Positions 24,889 through 34,213 of a stretch of 59,544 bases of DNA are shown in pieces; the first letter of the stretch is position 1, and each line of letters starts with the position of its first letter. The translations under genes and the position numbers were made by a program. The notes beneath the pieces were generated by a model, which was not told where the DNA came from, made no database searches, and saw nothing but the letters and a program-made list of their open reading frames with translations. Origin of the DNA: an uncultured Collinsella sp. (GTDB lineage Bacteria > Actinomycetota > Coriobacteriia > Coriobacteriales > Coriobacteriaceae); contig UQUL01000010.1 in the NCBI GenBank assembly GCA_900544235.1, forward strand, positions 1 through 59,544, read 5' to 3'.

Positions 24889-25482
24889 ATGAAAAAGAAG
24901 GCCTTTGCGATTCTCACCCTCTGCATAAGCCTCTTTGCCGCAGTTGCCCTGGTGGGCTGCGGTGGCAGCGGCGGCGCTACCGGAAGTCGCGGTGGCGGTG
25001 GAGCAGAAAAGCCAGCCGTGGATATGAGGACCGACTTCATTTGGTTTAAGGTCGAGGTCCCCGAGGGCGTCGAGATCACCGACGTCGCAGGCGACACGGC
25101 CGACAGGGCCCAGTTTAAGTTCACCGAGAGCGAGCACGCCAGCGATCGCTTCATCCCTGTCTTCGACTCTGACAAGAACGCCGACGAGCTGTTCGACTAC
25201 GAGGCAAAGTGGAAGGCCAATTCCGGATGGACCGAGGGCGATTCCGTTAAGTACAACGGCAAGACCTGGCGCAGTGCCTACTTCACGCACTCGGGCGGCG
25301 TAACGACCGAATACTTCACCGACGTTGACGGGGGCAGTGTGTATGTGCGTATCGACAACGTCGAGGAGCACAAGGACGCCGTCGAGACCATGATGAAGTC
25401 TCTGGAATTTGCCGACGACATCGCCGAGGCCAAGACCGAGGCCATGGACGTCAAGCTCGACGATATCGAGATCAAGCGCTAA
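24889..25482 (+). CDS. lipoprotein of unknown function
   Basis: 197 aa. Signal peptide MKKKAFAILTLCISLFAAVALVGC with lipobox LVGC; Cys24 would be lipidated, followed by a Gly/Ser-rich tether to about residue 40. The mature domain (about 45-180) is a mix of strands: FIWFKVEVPEGVEI, AQFKFTESEH, WRSAYFTHSGGVTTEYF and GGSVYVRIDN, with alternating charges. I do not recognise a named family. It is probably displayed on the outer face of the membrane. A strong gaggagg ribosome-binding site precedes the ATG and a terminator follows. Confidence 0.8.
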   Translation: MKKKAFAILTLCISLFAAVALVGCGGSGGATGSRGGGGAEKPAVDMRTDFIWFKVEVPEGVEITDVAGDTADRAQFKFTESEHASDRFIPVFDSDKNADELFDYEAKWKANSGWTEGDSVKYNGKTWRSAYFTHSGGVTTEYFTDVDGGSVYVRIDNVEEHKDAVETMMKSLEFADDIAEAKTEAMDVKLDDIEIKR

Positions 25483-25553
25483 GCGACTGGCGAGTGCAAC
25501 GGAAAACACGGTCGCAGTGCAAACAAGCGACGGTACCCCAGTGCTTCGTACCC

Positions 25554-25585
25554 AGGGAGGGCCGGTAAACCGACCCTCCCTTTCT
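25554..25585 (+). terminator. terminator of the lipoprotein gene
   Basis: Stem gggagggccgg/ccgaccctccc with loop taaa, followed by tttctt. Confidence 0.85.
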
Positions 25586-25787
25586 TATGCCTGTAGCCGA
25601 CGAACGCGAGGATGCCGGACGTCGGAACCGCCCCAAATGTGGCAACAGTACGAAAACGACAAACGCCCCAACACGTCCGCCCGCCGATTTATTGTGCCGC
25701 GCAGGCAATTAAACCAGCATCTTTAAACATCTGAGCAGTATAGTGACCAAAACTATCGCATAACCGCACTCTGCGAATGGAGAAGTT

Positions 25788-28288
25788 ATGACCGAACACC
25801 ACGCCATCAGCCGCCGAGCATTTACGTTGGGCCTTGGACTCGCGGCGTTGTCGCCACTTGCAAGCCTGCCCGAAACCGCGGCATTGGGCATTAGCCCGCG
25901 GGCAGCCTTTGCGGACGGCACGGCCGGGCCAGCAGTCAGCCTCAACAATTTCGTCATTCGCCTTCGCCCCGCGGGCTATTTTCGTACCGCAAGCGTTAAC
26001 GAAGACGGCAACGTCATCGGCAACGTCTGCCATCTGTTTAATGACGGAACATCCAGCAAGCTCATCCTTGAGAACGTAACGACCAAGAATGACGATACAA
26101 ACTGGTATGCTATCCGCACCTTGCTCAATTTCGAAGAGCATAAAAAGACGGGCTACAGCATTTGGTCGGTCGATGGCGACTCGGACAAAGACGGAAAGGT
26201 CATCCACGTATGGAGTGGCGAGCATGACGGCAAGCCCAGCCGCTCTTTTGCGTTCGAGCGTCAATCAAACGGAACCTATATCATCCGAGACCGCACGGTC
26301 GAGAAAGAAACCGAGAAAAAAGACATTAAGTACCTGGCAATAGAATCGAACGGCGAAGACCAGGATAACAATAAGATCTGTCATAAGAGTAAGAGTAAGA
26401 GCATTCCGTGGGAGCTCGAACTTATCGGTTACGACATGAAAAAGAACGATGCCACGGTTAGCAGCCTCGACTGGATTACGTACAGCAGCTACGTCGACGG
26501 ACCATGTTGGATGAAATACGTCGAGGACAACAAGTTCCTCGACGAGCTGAGCATCCCGGGCACGCACGATTCGGGCACCTGCAGCGTGGACAACGACACT
26601 GAGCCCCAATCCTCGCAAGTAAAATGCCAGCAGGATTACATTCCCACGCAGTTGCTCGAAGGCATTCGCTATTTTGATATCCGGCTCGGAAAGGGCGACA
26701 ACCCTGGCATCGACCATGGGATGTACTACCTGCTCAAAAAAGACGCGTACTTTTTGCATCTTTCCGATGTCATAGGCTACTTCAAAACGTTTTTGAACGA
26801 AAACCCGACAGAAGCGCTCATCATGCTTGTATCACGAGGCAACGACGAGGCTACCGACGAAAGTGTTACGACGGCTTTCGCCAAGGTTTTGGACGACAAC
26901 CCCAAACTGTTCTATACGTCGAGCCGCGTTCCCACACTGGGCGAGGTGCGCGGAAAGATCGTTCTGCTGCGTCGATTTAGGCTCGCCGGCAACAGTGTAA
27001 GCGGCCACACGTGGGGCCTCGACCTTACCGAATGGGATGACAAGATCAAGGCTCACTCCGACAGCGCCACTATGTGTCTCGTCCAAGACGCGCGGGGCTT
27101 TGAAGCCGCGGGGAAACAGGCGACAAAGAGCCCTATTGCACCAAGGTATACGCCCAGGACAAGTACAAACTCACGGGAACCGACAAGCTCAGCTGGGTCG
27201 ATAATGCGCTGAAGGAAACGACCGGGCGCACGCGCAACGAGGTAGATGTCGAGGACGATAACGGGGCCAAGGAGATAGTCCTGGAGCGTTGCTGGTCTAT
27301 CAACTACACCAGCTGCACGGGCTTGTCGCACGGAGGCAATCCTTTTACCTCGGCACGAGTAGTCAACGAGCATCTGTATAAGAGCCCGTACATCAATCCC
27401 AGCGGCATCGAGGATACAAAGTCAGATTACCTCAAGCACATTGGCATCATCGCATCCGACTTTGTTGATGCGGCGCTGGCCCGGAGCATCTACCAGCGCA
27501 ATTACGATACGGAGCACAAGCAGACGGCTTCGTACTATCTCCCGTACTATCTCCCGACCCGCATGCGCATGACGTACGGCGACTCGCTGAGCGATGCCTC
27601 ATTCCAGGATGGCAAGACCGTTGGCGAGGGTCATTTCCGCCTCGTCGACAGCAGCAACGTACTCAACGTGGCAGCTTCGGGCCATGCGTTTGCCATCGAA
27701 TATGTGGATGTCGACGCCTTGGGCAACGAGACCGTTACGGAGCTGCGGGGCTCCGTGCCCATCGATATCGATCCACGCGCGCTGACGCCCCATTTTGAGG
27801 GACTCGAAGGCCTTAAGGCCGGCGAAGACGTGCGCGCCAAGATTGCGGCATCACTCGAGGGCAAGCTCGAAACCGATGCCTGCACGGCCCAGCTCGAGTT
27901 TGTGCACGACGCGAACGGCGCTCCGGGCACAGCAATGGCCGAGGGCGAAACATTTGCCGCAGGAACGTACTGGGTGCGCGTGAACGGTCTCTTGGGCAAC
28001 GCGGCGCAAAACTACACGCTCGCCAGCGACGGAGCCGCAAGCTTTACCGTAGCGGCCTCGGACAGTGCAGGCGGCACCGGCACCGGCAGCGGCACGGGTT
28101 CCAACGCAGGCAGCGCTGATAAGAACGGTAAGGGCAACAAGGGCAAGGGCTCGGGCGGAAAGCTCGCCGACACGGGCGACAGCTCTGGCGTTGCCGCCGG
28201 GCTCGCTGCCGCCGCCGTGGCGACAACGGTCGCCGGCGCGGCGATGCTTGCCAGTGACGGTGAAAACAACGAGGACGTTGTCGAATAG
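25788..28288 (+). pseudogene. Tat-exported, cell-wall-anchored PI-PLC, disrupted by a frameshift
   Basis: One gene read in two frames. The N-terminus has a twin-arginine signal (SRRAFTLGLGLAALSPLASL). A beta-trefoil/ricin-like lectin region (about 45-215) follows. Then comes a PI-PLC X domain with both catalytic histidines visible: SIPGTHDSG (about 255-263) and GIDHGMYYL (about 308-316), plus RYFDIRLG. Near 27108-27125 the frame changes: inserting one base in the gggg run at 27110-27113 joins VQDARGFEAAG to ETGDKEPYCTKVYAQDKYKL and continues to 28288. The remaining part ends with a Gly/Ser/Lys linker, a sorting motif LADTG, a membrane helix and an acidic tail. Intact homologues would cleave phosphatidylinositol or GPI anchors at the cell surface. 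The frameshift may be real or a sequencing error. Confidence 0.85.
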
Positions 28289-28320
28289 GCAAGCCGGCCT
28301 TTTAGACACATCGACTCAAT

Positions 28321-28357
28321 CGGGGGCGCAGAACACCGTTCTGTGCCCCCGATTTTT
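28321..28357 (+). terminator. terminator after the PI-PLC gene
   Basis: Stem cgggggcgcagaa/ttctgtgcccccg (one G-U) followed by atttttacc. It can act for the convergent PH-like gene on the other strand only weakly. Confidence 0.85.
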
Positions 28358-28382
28358 ACCTTGGCCCGAACGCCGCTATCGG

Positions 28383-28652
28383 CTACATCACCATGTTCAG
28401 CGCATTCACGAACTCCTGAGCTTGGGAGCGGCTGCTCAGACTAAAGACACAGGCAGTCAACAGCCTGTTACGTAGGAAAACGTCGCGGCCCTTGATCCTG
28501 CTGACCCCCGTGATGTCCTTAAGGTAGACAATCTCGGTGTGCTTGCCGCCAAAAGTGCCCTTCTTGAGTACCTCAATGCGGTTAGGGTAGATCTTGACGT
28601 CTTTATACCTACCCGAACCTTTGTCCTGGAATAGCAGCGTGTTGTTGTCCAT
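28383..28652 (-). CDS. small PH-domain-like protein
   Basis: 89 aa. The series NTLLFQDKGSGRYKDVKIYPNRIEVLKKGTFGGKHTEIVYLKDITGVSRIKGRDVFLRNRL followed by the helix SQAQEFVNALN is the seven-strand plus helix layout of short bacterial PH-like (DUF4429/bPH) domains. No signal peptide or membrane segment is present. I choose the ATG at 28652, preceded by gggagtg; an in-frame start 15 codons earlier has only a weak site. Ligand and role are unknown. Confidence 0.65.
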   Translation of the reverse strand: MDNNTLLFQDKGSGRYKDVKIYPNRIEVLKKGTFGGKHTEIVYLKDITGVSRIKGRDVFLRNRLLTACVFSLSSRSQAQEFVNALNMVM

Positions 28653-28819
28653 ACACGTCACTCCCGTGGGGTTCGCTAAAACTGTCTCTATGGCCACATT
28701 TTAGTCACCGCAAGGCCCCATGCGATGATGTCAGACAGCACAGCAATTCGTGTCCGCGCGAGGCTTTAAACTAAATTCGATAAAGATGCATTCCACAAGA
28801 GGAAAGCGGGGCGACAGTG

Positions 28820-29869
28820 ATGGGCGAACTGGTAAACCGTGGAGAATCGGCAATCGTGCCCGAAGGTTTTTACAAGCAGGTCTCCTCGATTCTCAACGCC
28901 GCTCGCGACAAGGCCTATACCGCTGTTAACTTTGCGATGGTTGAGGCATATTGGGAGATCGGCAAGAGTATTGTTGATGAACAGGGCGGAGAGGAGCGCG
29001 CCAAGTATGGCGATGCACTGATCGACGAACTTGCCGTTAGATTGACTAAGGATTTTGGCAGAGGCTTCAACGCCAGAAGCTTAAGATACATGCGTCAGTT
29101 TTATCTTGCGTTCCCAATCCGGAACGCGCTGCGTTCCGAATTGAATTGGACACATTACCGCAGGTTATCGCGTATAACCGACCCTGATGCTCGAACATGG
29201 TACATGAACGAATGTGCCGATTCTCGCTGGAGCACGCGTCAGCTCGAACGCCAGATCAACACCATGTTCCGCGAGCGCCTACTTGCCAGCAAAGACAAAG
29301 AGGCCGTCACCCAGGAAATCCAAAAGAGCGCCCCGACCCATCGCCCCGAGGATATCATCCGCGACCCATATGTACTGGAGTTTTTAGGTTTCTCGGACGA
29401 TGCTGCGTTTCGCGAGAGCGATCTAGAGCAGGCGCTCATCACGCATCTTCAGAAGTTCCTGCTGGAGCTTGGCCGTGGCTTCGCTTTCGAGGCGCGCCAA
29501 AAGCGCATCACCTTTGATGGGCGCCATTTCTATATTGACCTTGTTTTTTACAACTATCTGATGCACTGCTTCGTGCTCATCGACCTTAAGACGGACGATC
29601 TTACGCATCAGGACCTGGGCCAGATGCAAATGTATGTGAACTACTACACGCGCGAGCTCATGAACGAAGGCGACAATCCGCCCATAGGCATCGTGCTCTG
29701 CGCGGACAAAAGCGATTCGATCGTCGAGTACACGCTGCCCGAAGACAACGACCAAGTGTTTGCCGCCAAATACCTGCCGTATCTTCCAAGCAAGGAAGAG
29801 CTGGCGCGCGAGCTGAGTGCCGAGTACCGCGCCATCAACGAAGCGACTAATGGCGAAACGCAAGGGTAG
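28820..29869 (+). CDS. YhcG/DUF1016 family PDDEXK nuclease
   Basis: 349 aa. The N-terminal DUF1016_N domain (about 15-150: VNFAMVEAYWEIGKSIVDEQ, RSLRYMRQFYLAFP, WTHYRRLSRI) is a helical protein- or DNA-binding part. The C-terminal nuclease domain holds FDGRHFYIDLVFYN (about 232-245), LIDLKTDDL (about 254-262) and QMQMYVNYY, i.e. the D...D.K catalytic set of the PD-(D/E)XK fold. YhcG proteins are often found with restriction-modification or other defence genes; here it is alone. Codon use is more A/T-rich than its neighbours, with several AGA codons, suggesting transfer. The ATG at 28820 is preferred to the GTG at 28817. Confidence 0.9.
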   Translation: MGELVNRGESAIVPEGFYKQVSSILNAARDKAYTAVNFAMVEAYWEIGKSIVDEQGGEERAKYGDALIDELAVRLTKDFGRGFNARSLRYMRQFYLAFPIRNALRSELNWTHYRRLSRITDPDARTWYMNECADSRWSTRQLERQINTMFRERLLASKDKEAVTQEIQKSAPTHRPEDIIRDPYVLEFLGFSDDAAFRESDLEQALITHLQKFLLELGRGFAFEARQKRITFDGRHFYIDLVFYNYLMHCFVLIDLKTDDLTHQDLGQMQMYVNYYTRELMNEGDNPPIGIVLCADKSDSIVEYTLPEDNDQVFAAKYLPYLPSKEELARELSAEYRAINEATNGETQG

Positions 29870-30294
29870 CAGCACGTTGCGACCGAAACCATCGCAGCCG
29901 TCGCAGGCGCACTCGCGGTTGCGACGGCTGCTACGAAACAATACCGGTCATGGACGCCGGCAACGACATTCTAGTCGTGACTGGCGAGCGTGACCTGACA
30001 GGCAAAGACGCGGCCTTCGTCTGATGTGGCTCCATTGGCTGCCACAGAAAAGGGCCGGTTGCAGCCGACCCTTTAAGACGATAGCACCTGCGTTGCCCGC
30101 GCTTCCAAAGTTGACCGACTGAGGAGCGGGTTCCGCGGCACATTTTGATTTTACCCGGTGGGGCGGCTCTTTTGCAGCCGTTCCACCGTTTATTTATATC
30201 TGGCACCCTCAAACAATCAGACGGCAGCCCGCACTCCTGAGAGCCGCCCCATACCCCCGGCCATCACGTTACGGTGCCAACCGGCACCTCTCCC
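29870..30294. other. intergenic region with several hairpins
   Basis: Between the DUF1016 gene and the zinc-ribbon gene there is no clear gene. It holds a perfect 12-bp stem at 29894-29931 (gcagccgtcgca/tgcgacggctgc), a stem at 30048-30073 (aaagggccgg/ccgacccttt), and ggggcggctct at 30162-30172, which can pair either locally (agccg) or with agagccgcccc at 30239-30249. The mutually exclusive pairing could be regulatory or simply decayed repeats. Confidence 0.5.
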
Positions 30295-30375
30295 CTACTT
30301 CCCAAATAGCGCACCCAGCAGACCGCGGCGTTTGGGCTTCTCCTCTCGGTAGGAACCCTCGACGGCGGCTGCAAC

Positions 30376-31632
30376 CTAACGCGGTTGCTCGCCGCCTCCA
30401 CGGCGTACGATCTGGTATAGGAACGGCGATTTAACGTATTTGACCTCGATGGGCGTGGCGTGCACGGTGCTTTCGCTCGACAGCATCACGTTGGGATTGA
30501 GCGGTGCCACCACATGCGTCTCGCGCTTGTCACTAAACACCACCGCAGCCGCGCGGCCCGTCTGGCCGTTCACGGCGATGCGCACCTGTTCGCCATCGCG
30601 ACTATCCGAGGCAGGACGATCGACAAAGTACACCGGCACCATAACCAAGCCGTCCTTGTGCTTGCGGGCCTTGCGCGCCCACGTGCGGATGCTCTTTTTA
30701 TTGAACCCCAGCACCGCCTCGGCGTCGTTGCCCGCAACGTCGAGCGCCAACTTATCAATAACCACCTGGTCCTTGGTAGACGCATCGACGGAGACAACGC
30801 GAAAGTCACCTTCCTGCATAGCCGGGTCAAACGGCCCAACCTTGGCAAAGTCCCACGGCTCCAAAATGCCCATGAGGCGAACGTCCAGGTAGCTTGCCCT
30901 GGGATATGCCCAGTCGAGCACCTCGTAGTACACCAAGGTCTCCTTGCTCAGGCCCTTGCCCGGGAAGGACGCCATCATGCGCAGGTCCGCCAGCGCCATG
31001 GGGAAATAGAAGAGCATCATGTCGTTTTGGATCGCATCTTCCACGTCGTGCCCGGCAAAGGCATCCGGGTACTGGCGCACCAGCTGCAGTGCGTTGGCAC
31101 GTGCCTGCTGCGGCGAGATTTCGCAGGGAATGCCCTGCTCCGGCACATACTCCGCACCCACGCCCATGGTCAGACGCTTGCTGAAGGTACCGGGCTTGAG
31201 CAGGTCGGCAATGCCGATCTTGTTGCCGCAGGACGGGCACTCAAACACGCGCTGCGTTGACTCGCCCTCAAAGGACGCTCCGCAGAAGGGGCAAGGAATG
31301 CTCACATGCGTGGCCTCTTGGAACTCCTGCGCCGTGCCGCAATCCTCCCACAGCAGATGTTCCAGGACCGACTGATTGCGCCAGTGCGAATTGAAGAAAT
31401 ACCAGTCCGGGTCCTCCGGGCGCTCGAGTTGCGACACATGCGTGAGCTTGAGCAGTCCATCCACCACCGTCAACGGCGTATGGCGAATGCCCAAAGCGCT
31501 CTTGGGCTCTCCGGCGTCCGCCTGCCACGGAATGACCGCACCGCAATAGGCACACTCAAAGCTGCGCTTAGCCTGGTGCGAGTACATAGGGCCGCCGCAG
31601 TTTTGACATTTAATGGCAAACATCTCGTCCAT
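30376..31632 (-). CDS. double zinc-ribbon protein with probable premature stop
   Basis: 418 aa. Two zinc ribbons are visible: CQNCGGPMY...CAYCG (about 9-31) and CPFCGASFEG...CPSCG (about 113-135). The remainder is mixed alpha/beta with no membrane segment (QARANALQLVRQYPDAFAGHDVE, MMLFYFPMALADLRMMASFPG, EVLDWAYPRASYLDVRL). I do not recognise a named function. The stop TAG at 30376-30378 is followed in the same frame by 26 sense codons to a second TAG at 30295. That tail, GSYREEKPKRRGLLGALFGK at its end, looks like a natural C-terminus, so this TAG may be a nonsense mutation. The ATG at 31632 follows aaaggaggacg. Confidence 0.7.
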   Translation of the reverse strand: MDEMFAIKCQNCGGPMYSHQAKRSFECAYCGAVIPWQADAGEPKSALGIRHTPLTVVDGLLKLTHVSQLERPEDPDWYFFNSHWRNQSVLEHLLWEDCGTAQEFQEATHVSIPCPFCGASFEGESTQRVFECPSCGNKIGIADLLKPGTFSKRLTMGVGAEYVPEQGIPCEISPQQARANALQLVRQYPDAFAGHDVEDAIQNDMMLFYFPMALADLRMMASFPGKGLSKETLVYYEVLDWAYPRASYLDVRLMGILEPWDFAKVGPFDPAMQEGDFRVVSVDASTKDQVVIDKLALDVAGNDAEAVLGFNKKSIRTWARKARKHKDGLVMVPVYFVDRPASDSRDGEQVRIAVNGQTGRAAAVVFSDKRETHVVAPLNPNVMLSSESTVHATPIEVKYVKSPFLYQIVRRGGGEQPR

Positions 31633-31850
31633 GGAAACGTCCTCCTTTGCACAGGGGCTGTCGACATTAAGTATGTCGAGCAAACAGGCACATGCCCATA
31701 CCCATGTGGCCCAAAATGGACCACCCAGGCAGACGAGAAGGCTCGCTCGTTAGCACCGGCAGACTATTGCTGCATTTTCTGAGCATCGGTGCACAGCGCC
31801 CCCGCGCGAGCTACACTATCCCCTTAAACATGATTGTGAGGACGACCGCT

Positions 31851-33032
31851 ATGCTATTTGTAAATCGGCTGGTACATACGCTTGTTCCCGGCAGCGAGGA
31901 CGAGCCGGTCGATGCATCTTGCCGCACCAACGCGGGTTTTGCCGCAAGCCTCATCTGCATTGGCCTCAACATCACCCTGTGCCTGGCCAAGGGCATCGCG
32001 GGCCTGCTCGCCGGTTCCGTCTCCCTCATCGCCGACGCTTTCAACAACCTCTCCGATGCCTCGAGCAACATCGTGAGCCTGCTCGGGTTCCGCCTTGCCA
32101 GCCGCCCGGCAGACGAAGGCCACCCCTATGGCCACGGCCGCTACGAGTACCTAGCCGGCCTGTTCGTCGCCGTCCTGGTTTGCGCCGTCGGCATCAATCT
32201 GATCCTCGAGTCGATCACCAAGATCATCAAGCCCTCGCCCACCGCTTACACGTTTATTTCCCTTGCGGCACTGGCTACGTCCATGCTCGTTAAGCTCTGG
32301 ATGGCAGCGTTCAGCCGCACGCTGGGCGATCGCATCGACTCGGAGACCCTCATCGCCACGGCACAGGACTCCAAAAACGACGTCATCACCTCGGGCTCGG
32401 TCTTAGCGGCGGCGCTTATTTCGCAGACGACCGGCTTTGATCTCGATGGCTGGGCAGGCCTGGGTGTGGGCATCTTCATCTGCATCAGCGGCCTGGGCCT
32501 GGTGCGCGACGCCATCAGCCCATTGCTGGGGCAAGCGCCCGACCCCAAGCTCGTCCAGGCAATCCGCGATAAGATCATGTCCTATCCGCAGGTCTTGGGC
32601 ACACACGACCTGATGGTGCACGACTACGGCCCCGGTCGTCAGTTTGCCAGCGCCCACGTGGAGATGCCCGGCGAGGGCGACGCATTTGAGCACCACGAGA
32701 TTTTGGACACCATCGAGCACGACATCAAGCGCCAAATGGGCATCGATATCACGCTGCACTGCGACCCTATCGCCACCACCGGCGACGACCTGCGCGGCTG
32801 GGTCAAGCGCGGCGTCATGCAAATCGATCCCGCGCTCTCCATCCACGACCTGCACGAGCACGACGGGTTCGTTTCGTTTGACCTGGTGCGTCCCGACGGC
32901 TTTGACATATCCGACGAGGAGCTGCTGGAGCTCGTCACGCGCATCGTGCACGAGCGCCGACCCGATGCCTCATGCGTCGTTACGTTTGACTCGGGCTTTA
33001 GCTCGCCCGACCGTCCGGCCGAGCAGCTGTAG
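31851..33032 (+). CDS. cation diffusion facilitator (CDF) family exporter
   Basis: 393 aa. CDF proteins export Zn2+, Mn2+, Fe2+ or Co2+ in exchange for protons. Six membrane helices are expected in residues 20-215; helix II carries SLIADAFNNLSDASSN with the metal-binding Asp residues, and helix V carries ATAQDSKNDVITSG. HPYGHGRYEYLAGL (about 84-97) is a family landmark. The C-terminal cytoplasmic domain (about 225-393) has the ferredoxin-like fold (HDLMVHDYGPGRQFASAHVEMP), here extended by a second unit to about residue 390. The start is the ATG with tgagga upstream; a more upstream ATG lacks a ribosome-binding site. The substrate is not visible. Confidence 0.9.
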   Translation: MLFVNRLVHTLVPGSEDEPVDASCRTNAGFAASLICIGLNITLCLAKGIAGLLAGSVSLIADAFNNLSDASSNIVSLLGFRLASRPADEGHPYGHGRYEYLAGLFVAVLVCAVGINLILESITKIIKPSPTAYTFISLAALATSMLVKLWMAAFSRTLGDRIDSETLIATAQDSKNDVITSGSVLAAALISQTTGFDLDGWAGLGVGIFICISGLGLVRDAISPLLGQAPDPKLVQAIRDKIMSYPQVLGTHDLMVHDYGPGRQFASAHVEMPGEGDAFEHHEILDTIEHDIKRQMGIDITLHCDPIATTGDDLRGWVKRGVMQIDPALSIHDLHEHDGFVSFDLVRPDGFDISDEELLELVTRIVHERRPDASCVVTFDSGFSSPDRPAEQL

Positions 33033-33044
33033 CCTGCTTAACAG

Positions 33045-34034
33045 CTAGTTTCCCTGCGCGCCCGAGATGCCGTTTTGCAGGGCGTTCCAGGCATCCGTCG
33101 CCAAGCCGCCCAAGTTCTGCGCGGTATCACCCAGGTTTTGTGCCGTGTCGCCCAGCTCTTGCGCCTTGTCTCCCAACTCCTGTACCTTGTTGCTCAAGTC
33201 CTCCAGCGTATTGGAGCTCGAGCTGTCGGTACCGCTTTGTCCGTCGGACGAGTTGCCCGAGCTGTTCTTGTGCGTGAGCTGAATTTCGAGGTTGCCGCTG
33301 TCGTTATAGTAGGCAGAAGTAACGACCCAGTTGGCATCGACGACGGGCGTTGAGCCATCATCAGTCAGGACCACGGCATTCGAAAGATCGGCGCCGCGCG
33401 ACTTGAGGATCTTCTTGGCGTTGGACCAGTACTGCCCCGGGATATCGCTCAGATCGACGGTGCTAGACGAGGCGAACTCGGTTTGCTCGGCAGTGGTATC
33501 GGCCGTTGAACTCCCCCGCTTGTTGAGCATGCCCGACACGATGGCAAACACAACCGACAGCGCAAAGAAAATCGCCAGCACGATGAGGATCTTCTTGATC
33601 ACGCTCGACGAACGCGACGGCTTCTTCTCCTCGTCCTCGCCATATTGCGGAATCGACTTGGGGTACTCGCGATACGGCTCGCGCGACTCGTAGCGAGGCT
33701 GCGCCGTGCGAGGCATATACGTCGTCTGCTGAGGCTGCGGAATGGGATTTTGCGGCAGGTTGTCATAGGGATTCGGCGTCGAGGCAGCATAAGAATCCTG
33801 CGGCGCGTAATCAAACGGATCCGGAGCTGCGTTGCCATAGGGGCCTTGCGAAGATGCAGCGTAAGAATCCTGCGCCGTGTCGCCATAGCCCATAACCCGG
33901 GTGGGCTCGGCAGAAGGCTGCGTCGCGGCGGGGTCGGTATAACCGGGGTTGGGAACAACGCGGGTCGCATCGGCGCTATCGCCAGCCTGCGCGGAACCGT
34001 AGCCGCCCATCACGGTTGTCTTGTCCTGATCCAT
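33045..34034 (-). CDS. single-pass membrane protein with Pro/Gln/Tyr-rich cytoplasmic tail
   Basis: 329 aa. The N-terminal 140 residues are disordered and rich in Pro, Gln, Tyr, Thr and Ser, starting with a possible FHA-binding-type TTVMGGYG. One membrane helix follows at about 150-170 (KKILIVLAIFFALSVVFAIVSGML). An extracellular part (about 190-262) includes IPGQYWSNAKKILKSRGADLSNAVVLTDDGSTPVVDANWVV, reminiscent of PASTA-like or LysM-like folds. It ends in a coiled coil of 7-residue repeats (LGDTAQNLGDTAQNLGG). The topology and phosphorylatable Thr near the N-terminus resemble substrates of serine/threonine kinases. The gene is convergent with the CDF gene. Confidence 0.65.
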   Translation of the reverse strand: MDQDKTTVMGGYGSAQAGDSADATRVVPNPGYTDPAATQPSAEPTRVMGYGDTAQDSYAASSQGPYGNAAPDPFDYAPQDSYAASTPNPYDNLPQNPIPQPQQTTYMPRTAQPRYESREPYREYPKSIPQYGEDEEKKPSRSSSVIKKILIVLAIFFALSVVFAIVSGMLNKRGSSTADTTAEQTEFASSSTVDLSDIPGQYWSNAKKILKSRGADLSNAVVLTDDGSTPVVDANWVVTSAYYNDSGNLEIQLTHKNSSGNSSDGQSGTDSSSSNTLEDLSNKVQELGDKAQELGDTAQNLGDTAQNLGGLATDAWNALQNGISGAQGN

Positions 34035-34151
34035 GCAACGATTCCTTTCCGTCGCGCGTGAGTCTCAAGTTATCCATGCATTCTACCCGCGCAAAAGCCT
34101 ATGATGGGCAGAGTCCGTCGGTATCTACAAGACATGCGCGGTCCTAAGGAT

Positions 34152-34190
34152 CAAAAAGCCCCGCCGGGCCTTGTGGGCACGGCGGGGCGG
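34152..34190 (-). terminator. terminator after fhs
   Basis: Minus-strand stem gccccgccg/cggcggggc followed by tttttg, 24 bp beyond the fhs stop. Confidence 0.85.
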
Positions 34191-34213
34191 GCAAGCGGCT
34201 ATGAGCAGCAGGC

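Noticed and set aside
27323..28288. Separate surface protein gene after the PI-PLC
   Set aside because: The same frame continues upstream to the frameshift point and completes the PI-PLC, so it is the 3' part of one gene.
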